Below are positions 43,161 through 51,549 of a stretch of DNA of 64,000 nucleotides, piece after piece. Position 1 is the first letter of the stretch. Each line of letters starts with the position of its first letter. The notes beneath the pieces are model-generated. The model searched no databases and was not told the DNA's origin. It saw only the letters and a program-made list of their open reading frames with translations. The position numbers and the translations under genes are program-made. Origin of the DNA: an uncultured Clostridia bacterium (GTDB lineage: Bacteria > Bacillota > Clostridia > Christensenellales > Borkfalkiaceae); NCBI GenBank assembly GCA_949286835.1, contig CASEDP010000001.1:62001-126000 (forward strand), given 5' to 3'.

Positions 43161-44063
43161 TTATTTGAGCAGTTTGACCATTACGGCTTTCTGAGCGTGA
43201 AGCCTGTTTTCCGCTTCGTCAAAGATCTCCTTGGCGTGCGCCTCGAATACCTCTTCGGTAATCTCTTCGCCCCTGTGCGCGGGCAAACAATGCAGGCACA
43301 TCACATCGGGCTTAGCGACTGAGAGCGCGTCGGCATTTACCTGATATTTCTTGAAAGCTTCGGCTCTCTTCTTCCTCTCGCTCTCCTGTCCCATCGACGC
43401 CCAGACGTCGGTATAGACGACATCTGCGTCCTTCACAGCCTCTTTAACGTCGGTAGTTATTGCGAAGTCGCCGTTTTCCTTTGCCCACTTGATGAGTTCG
43501 GCGTCAGGTTCATATCCCTTGGGGCAGGCAATCGCAAAAGACATTCCCGTCTTTATCGCGCCGACGATGAGGCTGTTTGCCATATTGTTGCCGTCGCCCA
43601 CGAAAGCCATCTTGAGCCCCTTGAAGCTGCCCTTGTATTCCCTTATGGTCATAAGGTCTGCAAGTACCTGGCAGGGGTGCGCATAGTCGGTAAGTCCGTT
43701 GATTACGGGAATTGAACCATACTTTGCAAGGTCCTCGACCTCCTGCTGCGCGAACGTCCTTATCATTATTCCGTCGAGGTAGCGCGAAAGCACCCTCGCG
43801 GTGTCCTGAACGGGCTCGCCCCTGCCGATCTGCAGGTCGTTGCTGGAGAGGAAAAGACCATAACCGCCGAGTTCGTAGATGCCCACTTCAAAGGAAACCC
43901 TCGTGCGGGTGGAAGCCTTCTGGAAAATAAGTCCGAGCTTCTTGCCCTTGAGATAGTCCTTCTGAATGCCGTTGTTCCTCTCGAACTTGAGCTGGTCGGC
44001 AAGATTGAGAACAGATAAAATATCTTCCCTGGTTAAATCCTGTAATTTAAGTAAATGCCTCAT
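43161..44063 (-). CDS. argF: ornithine carbamoyltransferase
   Basis: Makes citrulline from ornithine and carbamoyl phosphate. It has 300 residues with the carbamoyl phosphate motif STRTRVSFE at about 51-59 and the ornithine-binding HCLPAHRGEE near residue 258. It overlaps argD by 4 nt and precedes carA, so both substrates' genes are co-expressed. Biosynthetic context argues against a catabolic arcB role. Confidence 0.95.
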   Translation of the reverse strand: MRHLLKLQDLTREDILSVLNLADQLKFERNNGIQKDYLKGKKLGLIFQKASTRTRVSFEVGIYELGGYGLFLSSNDLQIGRGEPVQDTARVLSRYLDGIMIRTFAQQEVEDLAKYGSIPVINGLTDYAHPCQVLADLMTIREYKGSFKGLKMAFVGDGNNMANSLIVGAIKTGMSFAIACPKGYEPDAELIKWAKENGDFAITTDVKEAVKDADVVYTDVWASMGQESERKKRAEAFKKYQVNADALSVAKPDVMCLHCLPAHRGEEITEEVFEAHAKEIFDEAENRLHAQKAVMVKLLK

Positions 44064-45220
44064 TGCGAAATTACCTCATTTAATATTTTCAATGCAAAAT
44101 TTATTTCTTCTTTATTTATTGTAAGCGGCGGCAACAGCCTTACTCTGTCGTGCGCCGTCAGTACAATCAAGCCCTTTTCAAGGCACTTTGCCGCAATTTC
44201 CCTTGCGTTTTTGCTCGTCTCTATGCCTATCATAAGCCCCATTCCGCTCACGGAGAGGACATTTTTAATGTGCCCGAGATTTGCTCTGAAATATGCGCCC
44301 TTACCCTGCACCTCGAGCAGAAGTTCGGGAGTTATCCTCTCGACTATCGAGAGCGCGCCCGCGCAGACGACGGGGTTGCCGCCGAAAGTCGAGCCGTGGT
44401 CGCCGCAGGTAAATACGTCACTGCACTTGTCGAACAGCAGGCAGGCGCCTATGGGAAGTCCGCCGCCCAGCCCCTTCGCCGTAGTGACGATGTCTGGGTG
44501 GATACCCGCCGCTTCATAGGAATACATATAACCCGTCCTGCCGTTACCCGTCTGCACTTCGTCGCAGATGAGCAGGATATCCCTATCCCTGCAGAACTTT
44601 TCAAGCTCCTTGAGAAAACCGAAATCAAGGCAGTGCACACCGCTCTCGCCCTGAATTACCTCCACCATAACCGCGCAGGTCTTGTCGGTATAGCAGGCAA
44701 AAATGCCGTCCATATCTGCTTCCGCGTACTTAAAGTTGGGCAAAAACGGCTCGAAATATCTGTGAAACGCATCCTGTCCCGTTGCAGACAGAGTAGCAAT
44801 TGTCCTGCCGTGGAAGGAATTTTTAAGCGTAATTATCTCGTTCCTACCGTACCTCGTATTGCCGTACTTCCTTGCGACCTTGATGGCGCACTCGTTCGCC
44901 TCCGCTCCGCTGTTGGCAAAAAACACCTTCTTTGCGCCCGTCTTTTCACAGAGCGCCCCGGCAAGTTCTGCCTGGGGCAGCGAATAGTACAGATTGCAGA
45001 CGTGCTGGATGTCGTCTATCTGCGCTTTGACAGCTTTTTTCCACTCCTCGTCGTTGATGCCGAATATGTTAACGCCTATCCCGCTCGCGCAATCGACGTA
45101 TTCCTTGCCGTCAAAGTCGTAGAGCTTTGCACCCTTGCCGCTCTTGAATGCCACATTGAAGCGGGAATACGTATTGGCGATAAACTCTTTATCGTCCGAA
45201 AAGATTTTTTCGGAATTCAT
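44060..45220 (-). CDS. argD: acetylornithine aminotransferase
   Basis: Class III PLP aminotransferase (386 residues) that makes N-acetylornithine. Seen: ANSGAEANECAIKVAR, the LICDEVQTGNGRTG cofactor region, and the PLP lysine in TTAKGLGGGLPIGA near residue 245. It starts 50 nt after argB and overlaps argF by 4 nt. Confidence 0.95.
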   Translation of the reverse strand: MNSEKIFSDDKEFIANTYSRFNVAFKSGKGAKLYDFDGKEYVDCASGIGVNIFGINDEEWKKAVKAQIDDIQHVCNLYYSLPQAELAGALCEKTGAKKVFFANSGAEANECAIKVARKYGNTRYGRNEIITLKNSFHGRTIATLSATGQDAFHRYFEPFLPNFKYAEADMDGIFACYTDKTCAVMVEVIQGESGVHCLDFGFLKELEKFCRDRDILLICDEVQTGNGRTGYMYSYEAAGIHPDIVTTAKGLGGGLPIGACLLFDKCSDVFTCGDHGSTFGGNPVVCAGALSIVERITPELLLEVQGKGAYFRANLGHIKNVLSVSGMGLMIGIETSKNAREIAAKCLEKGLIVLTAHDRVRLLPPLTINKEEINFALKILNEVISQ

Positions 45221-45270
45221 AACAATTTCCTCCGACTAAAATAAAGACTGATTTAAAAATAAATCAGCCG

Positions 45271-46116
45271 TTATACGAACATAGTTCCACTGCCTTCATC
45301 AGACAATAACTCTATTAAAATTGAATGGTAAACCCTTCCGTCGGTAATAAAGACCTTTTTTACGCCGCGACGGATTGCATCTTTGCAACATTCTATCTTA
45401 GGTATCATGCCACCGGAGATTATTCCCTGCTTTACGAGGGCGGGAATATCCGAGACGAAAACTTTTTTAATGAGACTATCGGGGTCGTCCTTGTTTTCAA
45501 GCAGCCCCCTGATGTCGGTCATCAAAATAAGACCTTCCGCGCTGAGCGCGCCTGCTATCGCCGCCGCAGCGGTATCCGCATTTATATTGTAGATATGCCC
45601 TTCATCGTCGAACCCGACGGTGGAAATTACGGGCACATAGCCGAGATTGCAAATGTCAGAAATTATGTCGGTCTTAACTTCGGTAATTTTGCCTACATAG
45701 CCGAGCTTTTCGTCCGCGGGAACGCACTTGAGCATATGTCCGTCCTGTCCGCAGATGCCGATTGCCTTGCCGCCGTTCCTCTCAATGAGGTCGGCGAGCG
45801 ACTTGTTGACCTTGCCGGCAAGCACCATACGCACGATTTCGGCGGTCTCGGCATCAGTGTAGCGCAGCCCGTTTATGAACTTGCTCTCCTTGCCGAACGC
45901 CTTAATGGTTTCAGAAATTTCGGGACCGCCGCCGTGAACGAGCACGACCTTTATCCCGAGCATATTCAAGACGACCAAATCGCGCATAACCGACGATTTT
46001 ATCTTTTCGTCGGTCATCGCATTGCCGCCATACTTGACGACAAGAATTTTATTGAAATATTTTTTAATATAGGGCATCGCCTCTATTAAAAATTCGGCCT
46101 GTTCCTGCTTATCCAT
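45271..46116 (-). CDS. argB: acetylglutamate kinase
   Basis: Phosphorylates N-acetylglutamate; 281 residues. The VKYGGNAMTD and VHGGGPEIS glycine-rich loops and the C-terminal IPKIECCKDAIRRGV arginine-site region are present. The N-terminal helix before the core suggests the hexameric, arginine-inhibited form. It follows argJ by 46 nt. Confidence 0.95.
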   Translation of the reverse strand: MDKQEQAEFLIEAMPYIKKYFNKILVVKYGGNAMTDEKIKSSVMRDLVVLNMLGIKVVLVHGGGPEISETIKAFGKESKFINGLRYTDAETAEIVRMVLAGKVNKSLADLIERNGGKAIGICGQDGHMLKCVPADEKLGYVGKITEVKTDIISDICNLGYVPVISTVGFDDEGHIYNINADTAAAAIAGALSAEGLILMTDIRGLLENKDDPDSLIKKVFVSDIPALVKQGIISGGMIPKIECCKDAIRRGVKKVFITDGRVYHSILIELLSDEGSGTMFV

Positions 46117-46162
46117 CTATATTGTCCCGTTATAATTTGCTAAAATTGGTCCCGATTTATAA

Positions 46163-47380
46163 TCAGGTGCGATAATCGCCGTTGATTTTGACATAATCAT
46201 ATGTCAGGTCGCAGCCCCACGCGGTTGCCGTGTAGTTGCCGTCGTTGAGGTCGATTTTTATCTGCACCTCGTCGCAAAGCAGGATTTTCTTTGCGAGCTC
46301 TTCGCTGAAATCGACGCCGTAGCCGCCCCTGCACACGGGCAGTTCACCCTCGGCAGACGCAAAGTCGACGTCAATCTTTTCAACGTCTACGTCGACGCCC
46401 GCATAGCCGATTGCGCAGAGAACGCGCCCCCAGTTGGCGTCCGCGCCAAACATTGCCGCCTTTACGAGAGATGATTTTATGACCGTCTTTGCGACAACCC
46501 TTGCAATCTTGAGGCTCTTCGCGCCGCGCACTTCGCACTCTATGAGCTTTGTAGCGCCCTCGCCGTCCTTTGCAATCATCTTTGAAAGCTTAACCGTGCA
46601 GTAGTTGAGCGCCTTGCAGAACCTTGTGAAATCCGCGCCTCGGCTCTCAATTCTTTCATTCCCCGCTAAGCCGTTGCTGAGAATACAACAGGTATCGTTC
46701 GTAGACTGGTCGCCGTCGACGCTTATCATATTAAAAGAACTCTTTACGTCATTGCTGAGCGCAAGCTGCAACATCTCCGGCGAAATATTGACGTCGCTCG
46801 TCAGAAATATCAGATTTGTCGCCATATTAGGGCAAACCATACCGACGCCCTTGGCGATTGCGCCCATTTTGCACACCTTTCCGCCCAGTCTGAACTTTAT
46901 GGAAACCGACTTCATAACGGTATCCGTAGTCATTATTGCCTGAGCCGCGTAGTCATTCTTGTCGCCGAGCCCGTTCCAGAGCTCCTCCATACCGTCGGCC
47001 ATAGGGTCAATTACCAGTTTCTGCCCGATAACTCCGGTAGAAGCAACCACGACGTCGCCACCATATATACCGCCGACCTTTTCGACGAGCAAGCACATCT
47101 TCTCCGCAATTTCAATACCGTCCGAATTGCAGGTATTGGCGTTTCCGCTGTTGCAGATTATAGCCTGTGCATAGCCGTCGGCTATATTCTTCTTTGTGAC
47201 TATTACCGGTGCGCCCTTGACGAGATTGCTCGTATAGACGCCCGCAGCCGAAGCGCGCACATCGCTGACTATGAGCGCAAAATCTCTCTTAGCTTTGTTT
47301 TTCCTGATACCGCAGTGTATGCCGTTTGCCCTGAAACCTGCAGGCGCGCAAACACCGCCCTTAACTTCTTTGATAACCAT
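46163..47380 (-). CDS. argJ: glutamate N-acetyltransferase / ornithine acetyltransferase
   Basis: Bifunctional enzyme that recycles the acetyl group from acetylornithine to glutamate; 405 residues. It cleaves itself before the nucleophile Thr188 in PNMATNL, giving two subunits. It has its own consensus promoter and an 18-nt, AT-only leader with no ribosome site. Ser residues of the oxyanion region STGVIGQ are near 114-120. It heads the argJ-argB-argD-argF-carA-carB unit. Confidence 0.95.
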   Translation of the reverse strand: MVIKEVKGGVCAPAGFRANGIHCGIRKNKAKRDFALIVSDVRASAAGVYTSNLVKGAPVIVTKKNIADGYAQAIICNSGNANTCNSDGIEIAEKMCLLVEKVGGIYGGDVVVASTGVIGQKLVIDPMADGMEELWNGLGDKNDYAAQAIMTTDTVMKSVSIKFRLGGKVCKMGAIAKGVGMVCPNMATNLIFLTSDVNISPEMLQLALSNDVKSSFNMISVDGDQSTNDTCCILSNGLAGNERIESRGADFTRFCKALNYCTVKLSKMIAKDGEGATKLIECEVRGAKSLKIARVVAKTVIKSSLVKAAMFGADANWGRVLCAIGYAGVDVDVEKIDVDFASAEGELPVCRGGYGVDFSEELAKKILLCDEVQIKIDLNDGNYTATAWGCDLTYDYVKINGDYRT

Positions 47381-47403
47381 ACTATATTAAATATATTTTA
47401 AAT

Positions 47404-47432
47404 ATTATATAACTAAAAAATGTATATGTCAA
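47404..47432 (-). promoter_or_regulatory. consensus promoter of argJ
   Basis: On the - strand, TTGACA (47427-47432) and TATAAT (47404-47409) with 17 bp between. Transcription would start about 18 nt before the ATG. The rest of the 47381-47644 gap shows no gene; AGTTGC and GCAACT near its middle can form a weak hairpin. Confidence 0.8.
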
Positions 47433-47644
47433 TTGCAGACAGAAAAAAGAAAAAAAGTAATTAAAAGTGAATATATATCAGTCCGCCGCTGAGTTGCTGA
47501 AAACAAACACTGTCACCGCACCGCAACTTATCTCTCAAACTACGCATCAAATGACAAACCGGAATTGAACTGCACATAAAGACTTACTGCACCCATTTAA
47601 CAGCACAGCCAAATGCAGACCTTTCCGCTGAAGCCGAGTCGCAC

Positions 47645-48577
47645 TCAGACAAGCGAAGTCCTCTCGTCAAGCCCGAACATTATGTTCATATTCTGGACAG
47701 CCGCGCCGGACGCACCTTTGCCGAGATTGTCAAAGACGCTGGCAAGGAAAATTCTCTCGTCGTTGCCGCCGACATATATTTCAATATTGTTCGTGCCGCA
47801 CAGATGATTGCAGGGGATATACCCCGAAACTGCCTCTTCGGACATCACTTTTATGAAATTATGCGACGCATAGTACTCTGCAAAGTACTCCCTAATATCC
47901 TTTACACGGTATTTTTTTGTCATAAAACGCGAAAATATAGGTACTGTAACACACATTCCGCTATAGATGTCGCAAATTATCGGATTGAATATCGGGGCAT
48001 ATTCAAGGCCGCACACCTTCACCATTTCGGGCAGATGCTTGTGCATTTGTCCCGTCGCATACTGTCTGGGCGATGACAAAGTATAATCTCTTTCGGCGTC
48101 CTGATACTGGGCAATCGTCTTTTTTCCGCCGCCGGAATATCCCGTGACAGAATTTGCAACGAAAGGATAGTCTGCGGGAACAATTCCCCCCTTCACGAGC
48201 GGCGCGACGAGGGAGATAAAGCCTGTCGCGTGGCAGCCGGGGTTTGCCACCCTGCCTGCTTTGGAAATCGCCTCTCTCTGCTCTGCAGAGAGTTCGGGAA
48301 AGCCGTATACCCAACCATCTGAAGTTCTATGCGCGGTCGACGCGTCGATAATTCTCGCCCTGGGGTTTTCAACAAGCGACGCTGCTTCAATTGCCGCAGC
48401 GTCGGGAAGACAAAGGAAGCTCACATCCGCGGAGTTGAGACATTCCTTTCTCGCATTTATATTCTTTCTCTTTTCTTCGGGCAGCACGATGATCTCTACG
48501 TCACCGCGCTTTTCGAGGCGTTCATAGATCTGTAATCCCGTCGTACCCTCTTTGCCGTCAATGAAAACTTTTATCAT
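47645..48577 (-). CDS. argC: N-acetyl-gamma-glutamyl-phosphate reductase, short type
   Basis: NADPH-dependent reductase (310 residues) of the arginine pathway. The N-terminal GxxG nucleotide motif is GKEGTTGLQIYE and the catalytic cysteine is Cys115 in NPGCHATGF. The length fits the short AGPR type 2 form. It overlaps argG by one nucleotide; argJ follows after a 264-bp gap with a separate promoter. Confidence 0.93.
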   Translation of the reverse strand: MIKVFIDGKEGTTGLQIYERLEKRGDVEIIVLPEEKRKNINARKECLNSADVSFLCLPDAAAIEAASLVENPRARIIDASTAHRTSDGWVYGFPELSAEQREAISKAGRVANPGCHATGFISLVAPLVKGGIVPADYPFVANSVTGYSGGGKKTIAQYQDAERDYTLSSPRQYATGQMHKHLPEMVKVCGLEYAPIFNPIICDIYSGMCVTVPIFSRFMTKKYRVKDIREYFAEYYASHNFIKVMSEEAVSGYIPCNHLCGTNNIEIYVGGNDERIFLASVFDNLGKGASGAAVQNMNIMFGLDERTSLV

Positions 48578-49797
48578 TACTTTAACTTCTTGCTGTCGAG
48601 AAGCGCCTTTACCTTTATGGGAAGTCCGAAAAGATTGATGAAGCCCTGGGAATCCATCTGGTTATAGCAATCGTCCTCGCCGAAGGTTGCGATATCCTCG
48701 CTGTACAGCGAATAAGGAGAAGTCATACCCGCAGGCATTACATTTCCCTTGTAGATCTTGAGCTTCACGTCGCCCGTAACAGTTTCCTGCGTCTTGTCGA
48801 CAAACGCGTCGAGAGCCTCTCTCAGCGGAGTGAACCACTGTCCGTCATAGACCATTTCGCCATACTTGATTGCAATAAGCTGCTTGTAGTGCTGGGTTGC
48901 CTTGTCGAGGCAGATGGACTCCAAAAGTTCGTGGGCGGTGTACAAAATCGTGCCGCCGGGCGTCTCATACACGCCCCTCGACTTCATTCCGACAAGCCTG
49001 TTTTCAACCATATCGACAAGACCTACGCCGTTTTCGCCGCCGATCTTGTTGAGTTTTTCAATGATTTCGACCGCGCCGAGCTTCTTCCCGTCGACTGCGG
49101 TGGGAATACCCTTTTCAAAGTGAATGGTGACATAGGTCGCCTTGTCGGGCGCCTTCCAGGGCGATACGCCGAGTTCGAGTATCTTGTCGTAGTCGGGCTC
49201 GTTTGCGGGCGACTCGAGGTCAAGACCTTCGTGCGAAAGATGCCAAAGGTTCTTGTCCTTGGAATAGTTAGTCTCCCTGTTTATCTTGAGGGGAATGTTA
49301 TGCGCTTCGGCATAGTCAATCTCCTCGTCCCTGCTCTTTATGTCCCATATGCGCCAGGGCGCGATTATCTTCATCTCGGGGGCGAAAGCCTTAATGGTAA
49401 GCTCGAAACGAACCTGGTCGTTGCCCTTGCCCGTACAGCCGTGGCAGATGGCATCTGCGCCCTCTTTCTTGGCAATCTCGACAATTCTCTTTGCGATAAT
49501 AGGTCTTGCAAACGAAGTGCCGAGAAGGTATTTGTTCTCATAGACCGCACCCGCCTTCATCGTGGGATAGATGTAGTCTTCGATAAATTCCTTCCTGAGG
49601 TCCTCGATATAGAGCTTGGATGCGCCCGTCTTGAGTGCCTTTTCCTCAAGCCCTTCGAGCTCCGTGCTCTGTCCGACGTCGCCGGAAACAGCGATAACTT
49701 CGCAGTTATCGTAATTTTCCTTAAGCCAGGGGATTATGATAGAAGTATCAAGTCCGCCAGAATACGCAAGTACAACCTTTTTAATCTTGTCTGCCAT
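48577..49797 (-). CDS. argG: argininosuccinate synthase
   Basis: Joins citrulline and aspartate with ATP; 406 residues. The N-terminal PP-loop is [10 protein letters not shown], and the citrulline/aspartate-binding [15 protein letters not shown] is near residue 115. argH, which completes arginine synthesis, is not in the window. It is the first gene of the argG-argC unit. Its promoter overlaps a TGTATTATACA palindrome, and a 10-bp hairpin sits at the predicted 5' end of the mRNA. Confidence 0.96.
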   Translation of the reverse strand: MADKIKKVVLAYSGGLDTSIIIPWLKENYDNCEVIAVSGDVGQSTELEGLEEKALKTGASKLYIEDLRKEFIEDYIYPTMKAGAVYENKYLLGTSFARPIIAKRIVEIAKKEGADAICHGCTGKGNDQVRFELTIKAFAPEMKIIAPWRIWDIKSRDEEIDYAEAHNIPLKINRETNYSKDKNLWHLSHEGLDLESPANEPDYDKILELGVSPWKAPDKATYVTIHFEKGIPTAVDGKKLGAVEIIEKLNKIGGENGVGLVDMVENRLVGMKSRGVYETPGGTILYTAHELLESICLDKATQHYKQLIAIKYGEMVYDGQWFTPLREALDAFVDKTQETVTGDVKLKIYKGNVMPAGMTSPYSLYSEDIATFGEDDCYNQMDSQGFINLFGLPIKVKALLDSKKLK

Positions 49798-49824
49798 AAT
49801 TCAAAACTCTCTGATATAAAATTT

Positions 49825-49848
49825 CAGGTCGCTTTCTCAAGCAACCTG
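49825..49848 (-). promoter_or_regulatory. 5'-end hairpin in the argG leader
   Basis: CAGGTCGCTT and AAGCAACCTG pair over 10 bp (one G-T) with a 4-nt loop, at the predicted transcription start. It could stabilise the 5' end or act as an attenuator. Confidence 0.5.
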
Positions 49849-49849
49849 A

Positions 49850-49882
49850 TGTATTATACAATATATAATATATTTAAGTCAA
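49850..49882 (-). promoter_or_regulatory. argG promoter with ArgR-like palindrome
   Basis: On the - strand, TTGACT (49877-49882) and TATAAT (49853-49858) with an 18-bp spacer. The -10 lies inside the perfect palindrome TGTATTATACA (49850-49860), which resembles an arginine-box half pattern. A longer TGTATAT-N8-ATATACA repeat is at 49945-49966. Confidence 0.5.
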
Positions 49883-50015
49883 GTAAATTACCGCAATAAT
49901 TGAAAAATATGTCGATAAAAATGAATAAATTTACAGTATAAACGTGTATATATTTATAAATATACAAAAAACAAACTTTTTGTGTATATTTAAAAGACAG
50001 ACAGACCGCAAAACT

Positions 50016-50654
50016 TCACAGCGCGGCGACAGGCGAATATTCCTTGAGTTCCGCCCTTATGCGTCTGAAATCGGGCATATAGCTTTCCATAAGAGAATAG
50101 AACTTTGCGGAGTGGTTCATATAGACTGTATGGCACAGCTCGTGCAATATGACATAGCGCCAGAAACGTTCGTCAAGCATCAGAAGTTTGTAGTTAAAAA
50201 CAATATTCCCCCTCGCGTCGCAACAGCCCCAGCGCGCCTTATACTCTCTGAAAGAGATGCTCTTAGCCGAGAGCGTCGTCAGTCGGACGACCTCTTCGTA
50301 CACCTGCGAAAATTCGCCGCCGAGAGCCGAAACGAGCGTACTCTTGATATGACGTCTGTCCCTGAAAGAAGCAAAATCACTGCCGATATAGTCGACACCG
50401 CCGAACGTGACGGACACAGCCTTGCCCTTGACAAGCACCTTGCGGAGCGAGATAATTTCCGAAAATCTGTCGAGCTTGGCTTCGTTTTTACGGACGGAAT
50501 TGATTATCCAGCGCGATTTTTCGCCGACAAAGTCGACAATCTGCCGCTCAGTCGCCCTTAATGGGCAACGGACAACTACGCTGTTGTCACCCTTTACGGT
50601 CACCGAAAACGAACGGCGGGCGCTGCGGATGACGGAATACCTTATTTCATCCAC
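50016..50654 (-). CDS. M48-like YgjP/DUF45-type zinc metallopeptidase
   Basis: A 212-residue predicted metallohydrolase of the YgjP (DUF45) group. The zinc motif is HELCH (His171, Glu172, His175), with a third ligand in MNHSAKFY (His181). The family's ARWGCCDARGNI precedes it. No signal peptide or membrane helix is seen, so it is cytosolic. The biological substrate is unknown. It overlaps the thioesterase gene by 8 nt. Confidence 0.85.
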   Translation of the reverse strand: MDEIRYSVIRSARRSFSVTVKGDNSVVVRCPLRATERQIVDFVGEKSRWIINSVRKNEAKLDRFSEIISLRKVLVKGKAVSVTFGGVDYIGSDFASFRDRRHIKSTLVSALGGEFSQVYEEVVRLTTLSAKSISFREYKARWGCCDARGNIVFNYKLLMLDERFWRYVILHELCHTVYMNHSAKFYSLMESYMPDFRRIRAELKEYSPVAAL

Positions 50655-51372
50655 CGAACGTCACCTTCATCTGTATCCTGAGTTCGCCGCCGACCCTGCC
50701 TTCGACCAGCCACGAGCCGTCATCGCAACGATGCCTGAAGATGTCGAGCTTTTCGCCGTACTTACACTGCTTCACATATTTTATCTGAACAGTGCGGAGC
50801 TCAAGCTCTTTCATCTCTTCGACGGAAAACGCATCGATGAGTATATCGCCGTACTTAGTGTTATTGACGTGGTTGTAGTGGTCGTAGTCCGAGTAAGAAG
50901 CAAACTTGGAATAGGCGAGCTCGCCCTGCGTAATTTCGGGAATTTTCCACGAATTGAAGTCCGTAGACCGACATTCGTTGTAGACGATTTCGGGATTGAA
51001 TACCGCCGCAGCGGGCAACATCGAGAAGTTGCCGAGGTCGATCAGGCACCACCTCGAGGTGGCGACGCCGACCTTCTCCTCGCCGATGAAGAACTCGAAA
51101 TCTCTGAACACGGCGAGCTTCCCCGGCTTAATTGGCCACGTGACAATAGTCAGACTGTCGCCAAACGAAATTGTGCGCGACAATTCGACGTACCAGTTGA
51201 CCAGAATGAAGCCGTAATTTTTAGGCTTCAGAGCGTCGTATCCGAAGCCGAGTTCCTGCGCGGAAAGGCACGCCGACTCCTCCATAAGCGAAAGAAGCGC
51301 CGAAAGCTTAAGCCTGTCACACACGTCGACGTCTGTATATCTTATTTCATATGTCTTGCAATGTCTGTACAC
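50647..51372 (-). CDS. acyl-ACP thioesterase
   Basis: Double hotdog-fold thioesterase (241 residues) that releases fatty acids from acyl carrier protein. The N-terminal half begins EIRYTDVDVCDRLKLSALLSLMEES; the C-terminal catalytic region is YDHYNHVNNTKYGD. The start is a GTG with AAAGGTG five bases before it. In anaerobic gut Firmicutes such enzymes may tune fatty acid chain release; the chain length preference is not visible. Confidence 0.87.
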   Translation of the reverse strand: MYRHCKTYEIRYTDVDVCDRLKLSALLSLMEESACLSAQELGFGYDALKPKNYGFILVNWYVELSRTISFGDSLTIVTWPIKPGKLAVFRDFEFFIGEEKVGVATSRWCLIDLGNFSMLPAAAVFNPEIVYNECRSTDFNSWKIPEITQGELAYSKFASYSDYDHYNHVNNTKYGDILIDAFSVEEMKELELRTVQIKYVKQCKYGEKLDIFRHRCDDGSWLVEGRVGGELRIQMKVTFGG

Positions 51373-51456
51373 TTTTTCACCTTTGATATCGTATTATATA
51401 TAATTTTAGCACTTTTGACACTCAAAGTCCAATAAATACTCAAAAAATGCAGCATT

Positions 51457-51469
51457 TATGTGTGACATA
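51457..51469. repeat. TATGTGTGACATA motif, shared with 12174-12186
   Basis: An inverted ATGT/ACAT repeat upstream of the padR-like promoter. The sequence TTATGT-N-TGACATAGTA is the same at 12173-12189, 39 kb away. It might be an operator; ATGT/ACAT dyads are known for PadR proteins, though usually with wider spacing. Confidence 0.35.
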
Positions 51470-51491
51470 GTACTTTTTATTTTACAGAATA

Positions 51492-51521
51492 TTGACAAAA
51501 TACACCCCGTTGTGATAAAAT
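51492..51521 (+). promoter_or_regulatory. promoter of the PadR-membrane protein gene
   Basis: TTGACA (51492-51497) and TAAAAT (51516-51521), 18-bp spacer, with a TG extended -10 (TGATAAAAT). Confidence 0.75.
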
Positions 51522-51549
51522 ATATTCAATAATTGGAGATAATCTGACT

